From assembly GCF_020382885.2 (NCBI RefSeq), contig NC_058506.1:13804318-13868317 (forward strand): DNA of 64,000 nt. The letters run 5' to 3'. Shown here in pieces: positions 23,604 through 34,600 of this stretch; the stretch's first letter is position 1, and each line of letters opens with the position of its first letter. The notes under the pieces are model-generated. The model searched no databases. It was not told where the DNA came from and saw only the letters and a list, made by a program, of their open reading frames with translations. This stretch comes from Scatophagus argus. Lineage: Eukaryota > Chordata > Actinopteri > Scatophagidae. The position numbers and the translations under genes were made by a program.

Positions 23604-23683
23604 TAGCTCAGAAAAGTGGATTAGAGACCATCATCAGTTGTCGCATCTGACGGCACTTCCTATTCCAGGTTTTCATCACTGAC
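23604..23683 (-). ncRNA. Box C/D snoRNA, SNORD49-like, copy 1
   Basis: Box C GTGATGA (complement of 23673-23679) and box D CTGA (complement of 23608-23611). The core AATAGGAAGTGCCGT then CAGA, followed by GCGACAACTGATGA, matches the SNORD49 core as I remember it. The D-box-proximal guide (TCTCTAATCCACTTTT) differs between copies. SNORD49 is known to direct 28S methylation; I have not placed the duplex on 28S. Host intron 7. Confidence 0.8.
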
Positions 23684-23916
23684 AAAGCTACTCAAGGATA
23701 CATTTAGCTTTAGGGAGATTAAAGGCCTTTGACTATATTTTAAAGAGAGGGAAGGAAAAAAAAAATCTATGTGTACTTACGAGGAGCATTTCAATCATTC
23801 AACCACTTTAATTCAGTTGAACCTTCAACGACCAGCTCCACCTTTAGAAACAAGGATATTCAAATTGGTGAAAAACCGGCAGTAATGAAGTACAACTGAG
23901 ACATTTTTTCCCCAAA

Positions 23917-23994
23917 CTGTTCAGAAAACCAATGATCACCACTGAACAATCTGCCGGTAATTCCAGCTATTTCAGTTTAGGTTTCATCATGACA
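23917..23994 (-). ncRNA. Box C/D snoRNA, SNORD65-like, copy 2
   Basis: Box C TGATGA (complement of 23984-23989), box D CTGA (complement of 23921-23924), and the same 18S guide GCTGGAATTACCGG next to CAGA. Lies in host intron 6 with its 3' end about 75 nt before the acceptor. Confidence 0.88.
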
Positions 23995-24180
23995 AAAGCA
24001 ACCATTTGCCATTTTTATAACATACAGTGCAAATTCACCTGCAGGAAATCAAGTCTCCGGTCAGCTGGCTTAGACGGGACCTCGCAGAGCTGAAAGGCAC
24101 CTTGTAAGAGAAAGAAAAACAACATAAGATAAACAGTAGCAAAGGACATCTATATTACCTGGGAAACAAGAGAAACATTC

Positions 24181-24257
24181 GAGTTCAGAAAAGTGGAGAA
24201 GGTATCGTCAGTTGTCGCATCTGACGGCACTTCCTACTCGAGGCTTTCATCGTTGCA
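24181..24257 (-). ncRNA. Box C/D snoRNA, SNORD49-like, copy 2
   Basis: Box C CGATGA (complement of 24247-24252), box D CTGA (complement of 24185-24188), core TAGGAAGTGCCGT, CAGA, GCGACAACTGACGA. Host intron 5, about 80 nt before the acceptor. The D-proximal guide reads ACCTTCTCCACTTTT. Confidence 0.82.
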
Positions 24258-24447
24258 AAATTTTCACATAATCACACTAATGAGTGCAGCAGCTTACCCA
24301 TCATTCACCCGTGGTCTTCAGCAAGCTCTTATGGCAGCTCACACACATCGTTTCGTTTTTCAGCTACAGGAGAACACAGCAAGGATTTGATTTGTTAACG
24401 GTTTCATTTAGTCCATTTACTGTGACAATTAACAAGTGAATCATCTG

Positions 24448-24525
24448 ATGTTCAGAAAACGAAGAGTCACCACTGAACCATCTGTCGGTAATTCCAGCTG
24501 TTTCAGTTTAGATTTCATCACTACG
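24448..24525 (-). ncRNA. Box C/D snoRNA, SNORD65-like, copy 3
   Basis: Box C TGATGA (complement of 24515-24520), box D CTGA (complement of 24452-24455), and guide GCTGGAATTACCGA then CAGA. One base next to the D' box differs from copies 1 and 2, but the predicted target nucleotide still pairs. Host intron 4. Confidence 0.87.
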
Positions 24526-24720
24526 TTTAACGGCTATAGCATGTTTGACACAAGAAGAGGTTCATTATTAAACCAACCTGAGTCTTGACATTCGGCCATC
24601 TTGAATCAGCCCATTCTGACCAGTCTTAAAAAGGGGGGGAAAATAACAAAATAAAATAACTACCAGAGTACAGTTTGATAAGACTGATAATCACAACTGA
24701 TAATCAAATGCAGTTTATGG

Positions 24721-24799
24721 AGGCTCAGAACAGTGATTATGAAATATCGTCAGTTATCGCATCAGACGGCACTTCCTATTCACAGTTTTCATCACTGAC
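24721..24799 (-). ncRNA. Box C/D snoRNA, SNORD49-like, copy 3
   Basis: Box C GTGATGA (complement of 24789-24795), box D CTGA (complement of 24725-24728), core AATAGGAAGTGCCGT followed by a canonical D' CTGA, then GCGATAACTGACGA. The D-proximal region (TTTCATAATCACTGTT) is unlike that of the other two copies. Host intron 3. Confidence 0.82.
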
Positions 24800-25029
24800 A
24801 CACCGCAGACATATGATAGTTGGGTTTATTTTACCATCACTCACCTCTGAACATGAGGAGACCTCATGTATCCAATACAGGATTTGTTAGACTCCATCAA
24901 AAAGCTTCCAGAGTCAAGTCTCACCTGAGGAAAACCAAGACATTCACGGCTTTAATCAACACATTGCTTGCTACCTACAACGACACACAAGCAATAAAAA
25001 TAAATGATAATGGAAATTAAGACCGTACA

Positions 25030-25110
25030 TCAATCAGCTTTAATGTCACATTTCTGAACTCATCTGATAGTTCACGCTCAATACAAATGTAGCTATACCA
25101 AAACATGCTC
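25030..25110 (-). ncRNA. Possible degenerate SNORD65-type relic in host intron 2
   Basis: On the minus strand, ATAGCTACATTT..CAGATGAGTTCAGAAATGTGAC..GCTGATT follows the order of the SNORD65-like copies (guide start, CAGATG, GTTCAG, GTGAC, CTGA), but the 18S guide is replaced and no clear box C is visible. The 3' end lies about 105 nt before the acceptor. Tentative. Confidence 0.3.
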
Positions 25111-25479
25111 AAAAAGCAACAACACTGTTTGAGATGGAACATAGGACATTACAGACGAATAAACAGATTAGTGTTTGTAGTGAAACACACACTTCAGCTG
25201 AAATAAAGGGAAAAAGAAATAACAAACCTCACTTTGTCTCTCATCTCGTCCATCTTTCAGTAACCACGTGGCTGCTCGAGGCCCTCCAGGAAAACGCTAA
25301 CGTTACACTTCAGCTGGCAGATATCACGTTTTAACTTATTTCGCAAACTGTAAAGTGTGTGATTTTTTTTTCTTTTTGTTTTTACAACAGTTAGTACTGT
25401 GGTCTTGTACTTACTGACCACGCTCAAAAACCTAAACGGAAACTACCTTATCACAGCTCCACCACGGACAAGTGAACTC

Positions 25480-25515
25480 AAAAGAGAGAGTAAAGCTGTT
25501 AGCAAAGTTTATATA
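25480..25515 (-). promoter_or_regulatory. TATA box and 5'-TOP-like start of the snoRNA host
   Basis: On the minus strand TATATAAA (complement of 25508-25515) lies about 20-25 nt before the pyrimidine run CTCTCTCTTTT (complement of 25480-25490). This is the layout of terminal-oligopyrimidine genes. The first donor (ATAAG|GTAGTT) is at 25446/25447. The exact start nucleotide is inferred. Confidence 0.55.
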
Positions 25516-26843
25516 CGCCGAAGTCGCAGGAATAAGACGTCACTTGTTCTTTCGCTTTATAGCGCACTTCAAACCGACGCCAAAGCCTCTCTGTCGCCCC
25601 CTGTCGTAGCGGAGTGCTGGGAAAATAGCATCGAGCATAAGAATTAAATCCAATTTACGCTCCAAGTCTTCTACACCCCCTGAGCTTTGTTTCATGCTAT
25701 TGTTGTCTTTATGTTCATTTTCTGGTGATAATGTAGGCTCTGACATTTCATTTTTGCTTGAATGATCTCTTCAGATTTTCGCGAAGTTATAGAGAGGGGC
25801 AAAAAGACCTTGTTGCGTTTATATTCACTTGTCCTAAATATACGTAAATGAATCTCTTCTTTAATTCTGGGAGTCAGATCTTGTACTTAAGTAAAAGTAG
25901 TATAAAAATATTCCGTTACAAGTAAATGTTCTCAATTCAAAATTTCACTCAAGCACAAAAGTACAAAAAAACCAAATGTAAAAGTACTTATTGTGTAGAA
26001 CAGGCCATTTTACACTATCGGACTGATCTTTTATTAATAATTATGATTACTGATGCATTAATTACTTATGTTGTAGCTGATAAAAGCAGATCTAATTTTA
26101 CTGCTATGTAGCCTATAAAAACTTGTAGTGGCTCAAAAATTGTACTTCAGTAAATGTTCTTACATCTCTGTGTGTCGCCTCCTCTCTGCACACTGACAAC
26201 AAAGAAAATAAACAAACTGAGTAAAATATCGTCAGTAATGAAAGAAAATGTAGCTCCATCTTATCTGGGGACAATTAAGTGAAGCATTTCATCATCATCG
26301 TCCTCAAATACAGTTAGATGTCCCTGCGGCCACATGGGGGCGCTGTTTAACAGCTGGTAATCTTAACTAACCACACCGAGAGTCTCATTAATTTCGATTT
26401 TGTCTGGAGACTCGGCTCGTTGCTGTGAGCGTCATTTTGCTCTGGATGCGTTTTCTCGACGGACTGGATATCACATCACATCCCCGCAGCCCCAAGACGT
26501 TTCCTTTAGCATTCAGCTGTTCTCAGGTAATCCTATTAAAATTACTTTAACTGACTCTTTTGTTCTTGTTTTGCTTTATTTTTTCCTACCCTGCTGATGG
26601 ACCAGCCTTAATTTGCAAATACACTTCTTCAGCCATGACCTACAAGACTTGCCACTGAGAAATATCACTTAAAAAGAAAAACAAAATGCTTACAACAAGA
26701 TAGTACCTTTATTTGATTTAGTTCACTGAATCATCTACATTTTCTGTATGCTGTTTATCATTGATGGTAGTTAACTGCAAACTGATGGAAAAATACAACA
26801 AATACTCCAATGTGTTAACTTTCTGATATTTGTTCTATTTCAG
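25516..26843. other. Divergent spacer between the snoRNA host and rab34
   Basis: Contains an old 'AAGTA'-type teleost repeat (about 25865-26165) and a likely non-coding first rab34 exon (about 26390-26527) ending TGTTCTCAG|GTAATCC. No coding exon seen. The two genes are transcribed away from each other. Confidence 0.5.
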
Positions 26844-27045
26844 GAAAACTTTGGAAGACATTAGTTGTGTTTTTTCCTGTTTTGTGGGAGGAGTGGAGGG
26901 GAAACAAAAGTTAAGTGTGTGTGTGTGTGTGTGTTTTTTGAAGTGACTGGCAGCTTGACGGTGTGTGCGAGTGTGTGTGCTGATAGACTCCAGCAGCATG
27001 TTGCCACCTGTGAAGAAGGACAGGGTCATTACACAGCTACCAAGG
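26390..27045 (+). promoter_or_regulatory. Probable 5' UTR exons of rab34
   Basis: A spliced leader is suggested by the donor CTCAG|GTAATC at 26527/26528 and the acceptor TTCTATTTCAG near 26844, which opens the exon holding the rab34 ATG at 26998. The leader has a (GT)n tract at about 26917-26933. Transcript evidence would be needed to fix the start. Confidence 0.4.
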
Positions 27046-30000
27046 GTTAGTAACACACACACAAAGTCTTGTTTCCCTCACCTTTGTGGACATTACATAG
27101 GCTTGCATTCATTTCCTGGAGGCTTAACTACCACCTAATCATAACAATCAACATTACCTGTCTAATCCTAACCTTAACCTTAACCCTAACCTTAAAGCAA
27201 GTCTTTACCCCAGTATGTAATGATTTACATTGTAGGGACTTGCATTTTGTTCCCATAAGTAAGGCGGGTCCTCCCCATGTGACTGTGTAGACAGATTTAC
27301 CCATCCACACACACACACACACACACATACACACTAACAGTGTTAGTATTGATGAAGTTCTTAAGACTCAACTCTTGGTGATTTTTGTTTTAATTCCATC
27401 TTAAGATTGTTAATGCTCCTCTGTGAGAACGTTTCACCAGCCAAATGAAGCCCTGTATACATTTGTGAAAGTAGGGCCTGATGTGTGATGGCTCGTGTCA
27501 AGCTGAAACTTTGGGAGCACAAGGATTTCATTGGATGGCAACAATTTATTAGATGTGATGAGTCAGATAGTTTCAGTTTTATTTGCCTTATCTTCTACCT
27601 ATCTTCAATGTGCCGTTTTTTTTTCCCTTTGCAGTGTTTTAGTCCAAATGCGGCGCTGCACACCAAAGATAGCTTCCACCCACAGGTGAAGGCTGTGTGC
27701 CAGGTACAGAAGACGGGTACGCTGAAGTAAGACCACAGAAGGGTTACAATATACCCCACTATCACACACACTCGCACACTGCAAGATGTGTTTAAATCAG
27801 ATTAATTAATTCTCACAGTGGCCTTGAAGTCATGCTGTGTCTGCTCCATTGAACACACCCATCACATCCCAATGCACTGATATTCTGGCTTATATAAAAA
27901 GGCTCAGTCACCTCCACCTGCTTCACCACTTTTTAAATCCACCAAAGTCACCTATTGCAATGACAGCCCTCCATTGTCATTTTGATGAATTACTTATGAC
28001 TCATATTATAACCAGAGAGTGAAGATTCTGACCAGGTTATTTAAGTATAACATGTAAAAAAACAGAACTGTTGTCCGTCCATCCGTATTAAAGTATATTA
28101 ACACTTAAAGGGGCTGTGAGTGTGTCAGGTCCTGCAGATGGTTTGCATTGATGTTTGCACATTATTCACCATGTTTGTGCATTTCATGCTCCTGTTGAAT
28201 GACAAAACTTTGGCATTGATTTTTTTTTTCTTTGCCAGCTTCAATATTGCCAAGGTCATCGTAGTGGGAGATGTCGCAGTCGGGAAAACATGTCTCATCA
28301 GCAGGTGAGAAGCAGTCGTGAATAATTTGATCACTTAGAGGGTTGTGCGGGTGTTTTTAGACGGTTCACTCAGTTCTAGTTTGATTTGTTTCCTTTGTAG
28401 TTGTATGTAGCTGCAGTTCATTAGTACCTCAAAAACACGGTTGGACCAGATTGTAGTGCTACAAATGTCTTTACACCAATCAGTATCATTCATTAAATTG
28501 TAGATGACTTCAAATCAGAGGTTAATTTTATTACTTTATCTTTTAGCTTTTAGCTCCAAATCTCACATATTCACATGGAAATCCTGGGAAGTTCTCAGCA
28601 TATGCGACTTTCATTATCAAACTTATGATTGTATGTGTTGTTCTCCAATAATTCAGTATTTAATCTAGATAAAAAGTAATTCATTAGTTTCACTCTTTTC
28701 TTACTGCTGATCAGTCAAAATGATCATCTCTGACATTTTATAAATAAGGAATCAATGAATGGTTGATAGTTGAGTGATTAATTGCAACTAATATAAATTC
28801 TTGTACCCTTGTTCCTGTGAGGTTTCGTAAGGGTGTGTTTGACAAGAACTACAAAGCAACCATAGGGGTGGATTTCGAGATGGAGCGTTTCGAGGTGCTC
28901 GGTGTTCCGTTCAGTTTACAGCTGTAAGTATGTGCCACAGAGAAACGCTCAGTTCACAGCTTTAAACGAGCCAATTCGAACCGATCAACAGGGTTCAGAT
29001 GATCAACAATGCTGCCAGACCTTCATACGATCATAAATACGTGCACACACTGTTTGAACAATTTATAAATATGAGCAAAAAATCACATGATTAGATCATT
29101 TTGAGGCTATGCGACATCATCTGGATTCAGTTAGCTTATTATGTGGACTTCAATTAAACAGATTTCCTTCGCCATGTTGGCTCTGGTCAGTGCGTGGGTG
29201 TGGAGTTAGTGTACTTTTAAGGCTGATAACCCAGAGACAGTGAAGTCTTTCTCTTACCCACTGAATTATCTCAATACGAGATGAATTTCCACTAAATTAT
29301 GATACATTCTTGTTTTGTTTTTTTTGTTTGTTTTTTTTACAGAGGATGAATCCTAATGATGGTGGTGATCCTTTGTGGTTCTCAACATCTACTGGATTGA
29401 TTGCCATAAAATTTTTATAAAAACGAGTTCATTATCCACTCAGGATGAATTGTTATAATTTTTGACCAAGCTAACATAAAGTCAAAATTTTAACTTATGA
29501 ACTTATAATGATTAAACACCTGCAAACGTAATGATGTTCCTATCAGCCTTAGCTGATGGGCTTTGTTTAGTGTTAATGAACAAATGTTAGCATGCTAACA
29601 GGCTGAACCAAGATGGCGAACGTGATGAGCATTTTACCAAACATTAGCATAATGACGTTAGCATTTGAAAGTGCATCCTCACAGAGTTCATAGTGTAGCT
29701 GTGGCTTCTTTTGTTAGCTAGCGCTGTAGTTGTTGTAGACTCACAAAATGGAGGACCCAATTGCAGACAGGACACAAAGGTGAAGTGAACGAAAGACATA
29801 AATCTTATAAGTCAATAAACAAACTTACTCGAAAGAAGAACAGAACAAGGCAGCAGGGAATCCAGGTAAAAAGATCACAAAAGAATAATCCAAAGAAAAC
29901 ACTGACAAACTGACAACGCACACAAGGAGAGCACAAGTATATATAGACAAAGGAGACTATTCACAGGTGAGCAATCAAAACTGGAGGGAAAACAGACAAA

Positions 30001-32095
30001 GACAGGAAATGAAAAGCTAAACAGGACACAAGGGGGAAAAGCCACAAAATAAAACAATAATAAACAACAATAAAATAAAACAAGCATGTTTGTTTAAGCA
30101 ACCATCATGACCACTTCCTTTTTTATTTACTTATTTATTTATTTTGTCCTCCTCTCTCTCTAGCAAATACAACCAGAACAATTAAAGCCGAATGTGATCT
30201 GTTTTCAGGTGGGACACAGCCGGTCAGGAGCGTTTCAAATGCATCGCTTCAACGTATTACAGAGGAGCACAAGGTGAATCTCCACTCTGCTGTTCGCCGT
30301 TTCACCTGCGACTGCGAGCAAACCAACAGGCTTGCGTCTCGCACTAACACCTCTTTGTTTGTGTCTGTTTACTTGTCCTCATACTGTTTGTCTCTGTGCG
30401 GTCCTCCAGCCATTATAGTGGTGTTTGATTTAAGCAGTGTGAGCTCTTTAGCACATGCCAGGTAAGGAATACGCCATTATGATCTAATTATACCATTAAA
30501 AAAGTTGTTTTGTTACTAACTTGTGTGTGTGTGTGTGTGTAGGCAGTGGTTGGAAGACGCCATGAAGGAAAACGACCCATCCAGTGTTTTACTGTTCCTC
30601 GTTGGTACCAAGAAGGACCTCAGTGTATGTGAAACTTGATCAATTAACCCAGTTAATTGATCAAGTTTATCCTCTGAAAATCAACCAGAAACAATTTTGA
30701 TCTTTTATTGAATTTGAGGGTTTGCCATTTTTATCTGTTTTCTGTCATTGTAAATTAAATGTTGGGTTCCAGCTATCTTAAATCAATAAAAGGCACTTTT
30801 TACCCTGGAAATAATAGTGACAGCGAGTTATCAGCACACAGTAAAATGTGCCAAATGCTAGTGTTCATGTTAAATGATGTTATGACCTGAATTATAAAAG
30901 TACTCTAAAAAATAAAACAAAACTTTTTTAAAATAAAATTTCTGTTGACTACTTGTTGCAGCTCTGAACATCATCCTTTCCATCTTTAGTTTTAGTTTAA
31001 TTTAGCGTGACCAATGCTTGTTGTTCTCCTTCATCACTTTTCCTCTACTTCCTTGTTCCCTTTCCTTTCCTTTCCTTTCCTTTCCCTCCTCAGTCTCCTG
31101 AGCAGCTGTATCAGACAGAGCAGGAAGCCATCAGACTGTCTGAGGAAATCAAAGCAGAGTACTGGGCTGTGTCTGCAAAGTCAGGTGGGAGTCAAACACA
31201 CGTGACGTGAACAAATCTTCGCACCGCACCGCACCGTACACGCCACACTAAACCTGACTTTTAGTTTTGTGTTTTAACGTCTTTTTGTATCATTAAAATC
31301 TTTCCTCTCTGTCTCTGTTATCATTCCAGGAGATGGCGTCAATGATTTCTTCTTCCGCGTGGCATCGCTGACTTTTGAGGCCAACGTCTTGTCCGAGTTG
31401 GAGAAAAGCGGCTCGAGACATGTCGGCGACATTATCAGTGAGTTATTATTATGATTATTATTATCATCAGTGAGTCATTTTGCTCAGTGGTGTCTCATAG
31501 TTAAGAGTGCAGCTCCTCAAAATTCAACGCCTTTGGTTTATTTTCCAAATTCATTCTCAAGTGCTCTTCTATTTTCAAACATTCAGATCTTAATAATGAT
31601 GACAGTCTTTAGTTTTATTTTCTCAGTTTTCAAAAATTTTTCCAGCCAACAGGGAAACATGAAGTCCTTCAGTTGTGTCTGAAGCATGAAAATCAGTTTT
31701 TCTCAGATATGAACCAAAGCATTGCTGCACCACATGCTCTGCGGCTCTTGCATGTCCAGGGCTGGGATCAGTACATTTGGAATACAAGGCTGAGTCAGTT
31801 CATTCTTTTTTTTACTGTCAAAACAATCTAACAAAAAAATATATACATATATATAAAAAAATCGAAACAGGCCTGCTTATAAAGACACTGCTTCATATCT
31901 TTTATATGGGACTGACCGGAAAGAATCTACATGACCAGTGTACGTCGTAATAAAGGACAATGTCTTCCAGTAACGCTCACGTTGTTAATTTGAATCTAAA
32001 AGGCCTTTTATTTTTATCTTGTGTTACACTCAGGGCTCACAGACAGCACAGAGGCTGATCACCCACCCGCCAAGAGGAAACCCAACTGTTGCTGA
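26998..32095 (+). CDS. rab34: Ras-related GTPase Rab34, complete, 10 coding exons
   Basis: Exons: 26998-27045, 27635-27726, 28239-28304, 28822-28923, 30209-30273, 30410-30461, 30543-30624, 31094-31184, 31330-31437, 32034-32095; sum 768 nt, 255 aa. G-box motifs are present: GDVAVGKTCLISRF (P-loop), YKATIGVDFEMERF (switch I), WDTAGQERF (switch II), GTKKDL, and AVSAKSG. The long N-terminal extension starting MLPPVKKDRVITQLPR and the segment FSLQLWDTAGQERFKCIAS are characteristic of Rab34. Rab34 acts at the Golgi, in lysosome positioning and in early intracellular ciliogenesis. The C-terminus ends KRKPNCC, giving two cysteines for geranylgeranylation. AATAAA near 32771 marks the 3' end. Order with supt6h and sdf2 matches human 17q11.2. 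Confidence 0.97.
27075..27335. repeat. Teleost dispersed repeat with telomere-like and (CA)n tracts in rab34 intron 1
   Basis: A segment around 27168-27196 carries CCTAACCTTAACCTTAACCC, a degenerate telomere-type hexamer run, within a repeat whose flanks (GGACATTACATAGGC.., ..GGCGGGTCCTCCCC) I know from other teleost loci. A (CA)n tract follows at about 27306-27328. Confidence 0.6.
29345..29710. repeat. Teleost dispersed repeat in rab34 intron 4
   Basis: Motifs ATTGCCATAAAATTTTTATA, CAGGATGAATTGTTATAATT, TGTTAGCATGCTAAC and GTGTAGCTGTGG occur in the order seen in a very abundant old teleost repeat. Confidence 0.6.
29725..30105. repeat. Second dispersed repeat in rab34 intron 4
   Basis: A/G-rich segment with GAGGACCCAATTGCAGACAG at its left and phrases such as CACTGACAAACTGACAACGC and AAAAGCCACAAAATAAAAC. 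It matches the style of a common teleost transposon end sequence. Family not named. Confidence 0.5.
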
Positions 32096-32790
32096 TGAGA
32101 GATGAGGGACCTGAACTCTGGTCTCGATACACTGCACCAACTACACAGCGACACAAAATTAAACTGAGACAAGGACTCAGTGTTCTCAGTGTGGATATCG
32201 TGGATAGACTCGAGACTAGAGATGTCATGTCAACTAAATATGGTGGTCTGCAAATGGCCTGAGAGGGACTGGTACGCTTGACATAACAAAGTCTAAGCTG
32301 AGGCTGTAAACAAGACGTCAGGCAACAGATTGACCAGCTTTGTGACCTCAGGAATGTTTGTGCTGCTGCCCAGGGTTAAAACAAGTAAAGCCTTGTGATA
32401 TGCTTGAACCTTTTCATAAAAACATGTCTGTCCGTTTGTCTGAAGCAACAATTTTCCTGTCCTGTCATTGGAGAAATTGTTAGTAACAGACTGAATGCAT
32501 TTATTTCGGTTTCCGCACTCCTCAGTCTCCTGTCATGTGTCTGTGCTGCTAATGGGATGAGTGTGACCGCCGTCATACCCACAACGCATCTCTCTCCTCT
32601 GACATGAGGGTTCTCGTGATTGCAAAAAATGGAGGGATTGTTTGCAGAGACAGAAAGGAGCAGGAAGTTAAATCTGAGGCAAACTTATTACTCAGTAAAG
32701 CCAAACAGGAGGAAGAAGCCTTTTCCTGTTCTATTAAACAGACACTTTTATTATAGCTCTTATGGGCTGTATGAATTGTAAATAAATTTG
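32096..32790 (+). other. rab34 3' UTR
   Basis: Non-coding sequence after the Rab34 stop, ending near an AATAAA at about 32771-32783. A short open frame at 32395-32607 has no homology I know. Confidence 0.6.
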
Positions 32791-32874
32791 GTTTTGATTA
32801 CTGTGTTTCAGTTAAAAAAAGTTAACAGTTAACAAAGTTGAGGAAATTCTTCAAATTCTTTCCCCAGGTAATCA

Positions 32875-33390
32875 CATGCTGTATAGACAAAAGTATTGGG
32901 ACATATGTTTATTACAGCAACATTGACTTTAATGACATCATATTCTAAACACACAGACAGCTTTGCAGCTGTAACAGCTTCCACTCTTCTGTGAAGGCTT
33001 TCCACAAGATTTTGGAGTGTTTCTGTTGGAATGTTTTTGCCCAATTTATGTAGTAGAGCATTTGTGAGGTCAGGCACTGATGTTGGACCAAAAGGCCTGA
33101 CTCACAATCTCCATTCCAGTTCATCCCAAAGGTGTTGGAGGCGGGTGAGGTCAGGGCTCTGTGTGGGCCAGTCAAGTTCTTTCACAGCAAACTCATCCAA
33201 CCATGTCTTTAAGGAGCTTTGCTTTGCATGCTGGGATAGAAAAGGGACTTCCCCAAACTGTCGACACCAAGTTAGAAGCATAGCGCTGTCCAAAACGTCT
33301 TGGTGAAACAGCCCCATAAAGTGGTCTGTTTGAATATGTTTTTCTGTATAGTGCATTTCTACTGTGAAGAAAGTCAAGAATGCAGACACA
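32875..33390 (-). mobile_element. Tc1/mariner transposase fossil (C-terminal part)
   Basis: Two frames on the minus strand together carry the typical Tc1 end: KTWLDEFAVKELDWPTQSPD and LQHLWDELEWRL, then DLTNALLHKLGKNIP and LQNLVESLHRRVEAVTAAK. The frame changes between the two blocks, and the N-terminal DNA-binding half and most of the DDE catalytic core are absent, so the copy is dead. ACAAAAGTATTGGGACA (about 32887-32903) is a phrase often seen at the ends of such fish elements. Confidence 0.85.
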
Positions 33391-34600
33391 ATTACATGTG
33401 CATTGCATGTTCAAATTCGCATAAAACAAAACTCAGGGTATAATATGAACACTTTTATTAAAGGGATCACAGGTAGAAAAGGTCATCAGCAGTGCCAGAG
33501 ACATCAATCCTCCCCTACCACCAAGTGCTGCCGAGAACCAATCGCAGCCTCACTGAGAGATGCAGTATCTTAATCTGGCAAGAGACATAAAACCAAGGAA
33601 GTTTACTAATAAACCATAATCCTTTAAAACAATATGCATATTATGGGACCATGATACTTTGCACACTGCAGAAATGAAGCACACCATTGAATACCAGCGC
33701 TGCTTGTTGGTACTGTGGGACAGAGGCACAGCCCAAAAAAATTCAAATAAAAACTAAATGCATTAAGTCCAGAGGTACGCAAAGTGGTCGAAAACTTCTG
33801 CAGGACGATCACAAGAGAGTTCAATGTTTTTAAAGACGACATATTCATTCTACTGAAACAGATGCGTGCAGTTAGGAGTATTATACAGAATTAGGACTAT
33901 AAACACAGCGGGAAGTCAGTTTGATAGTATCTTCTATCTTCTGCTGATAGTGTTGTGGTTAGAGAAATTTCGACTCTGAAACACTGAGAACGTCTTCAAT
34001 TAACTGGTGATACTGACTGGGACTGAACTGCAGCAGTGGTGTGTGAGAGGATCACATCCTACAAGGTGGCAAACGTCCCACCATTGTCAAAAAGTGAAGT
34101 AATCACAGAACCTCGGATTCAACTTTGGCCTAACTTTCCCACTATCAACCACCACGAGGACCTGGGAGTTACTTCCACTTTGTCTGCTGGGTAGTTACTA
34201 AAATCAACTCCTTTACAATGTGAACTGACTTCTTCTTCACCCCCTCCCAGAAATACAGATAAAGTAAAATAAAACAAAAAACAACCACTGTTACCTCCAG
34301 TGTGGCACACTGTTCTCAGTTAGGTCATATTAAGAGTCAGGAATACATAAGAGGCTATCTACAGGATCCAAAACAAAAACACAGCTGGTCATAATACAGC
34401 ATGTGGTGGAGACAACTAGCAGTAATTCATGTTTGAGAGAAACGCGAGCTGAAATTGAAGGCTTGTTCATGAATTAATTTAGCCTTTTTTTTTTGTTAAT
34501 AAAATCAGCCTTATCTCTCACACTTGGTGTGTTTATGTGTCTGTACAGTCACAGATGTGTTTGCTTTGACAGATGTGAAGAGCGGAGGATTAATGTTCAA
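33391..34600. other. Spacer between rab34 and supt6h
   Basis: No convincing gene on either strand. Short open frames lack known similarity or splice support. Confidence 0.5.

Larger units (their letters stand above)
22585..25488 (-). ncRNA. Ten-exon snoRNA host gene, SNHG29-like
   Basis: Splice-bounded exons on the minus strand: about 25447-25488, 25228 to about 25311 or 25346, 24845-24924, 24578-24624, 24298-24363, 24039-24100, 23781-23841, 23466-23524, 23223-23279, and about 22585-22695 with AATAAA (TTTATT at 22605-22610). Middle exons are 47-80 nt and share no conserved reading frame. Introns 3-8 each hold one box C/D snoRNA whose 3' end lies about 70-96 nt from the acceptor, the usual spacing for intron-encoded C/D snoRNAs. 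The two families, SNORD49-like and SNORD65-like, are those I recall from human SNHG29, so I call it that gene's counterpart. TATATAAA (25508-25515 on this strand) followed by a CTCTCTCTTTT start (25480-25490) suggests a 5'-TOP promoter, as in other snoRNA hosts and ribosomal protein genes. The spliced RNA itself is likely non-coding. Confidence 0.8.

Noticed and set aside
22585-25488. Reading this gene as rpl23a, a snoRNA-hosting ribosomal gene near RAB34 in mammals
   Set aside because: No exon encodes ribosomal protein sequence; the snoRNAs are SNORD49- and SNORD65-like, not those of RPL23A.
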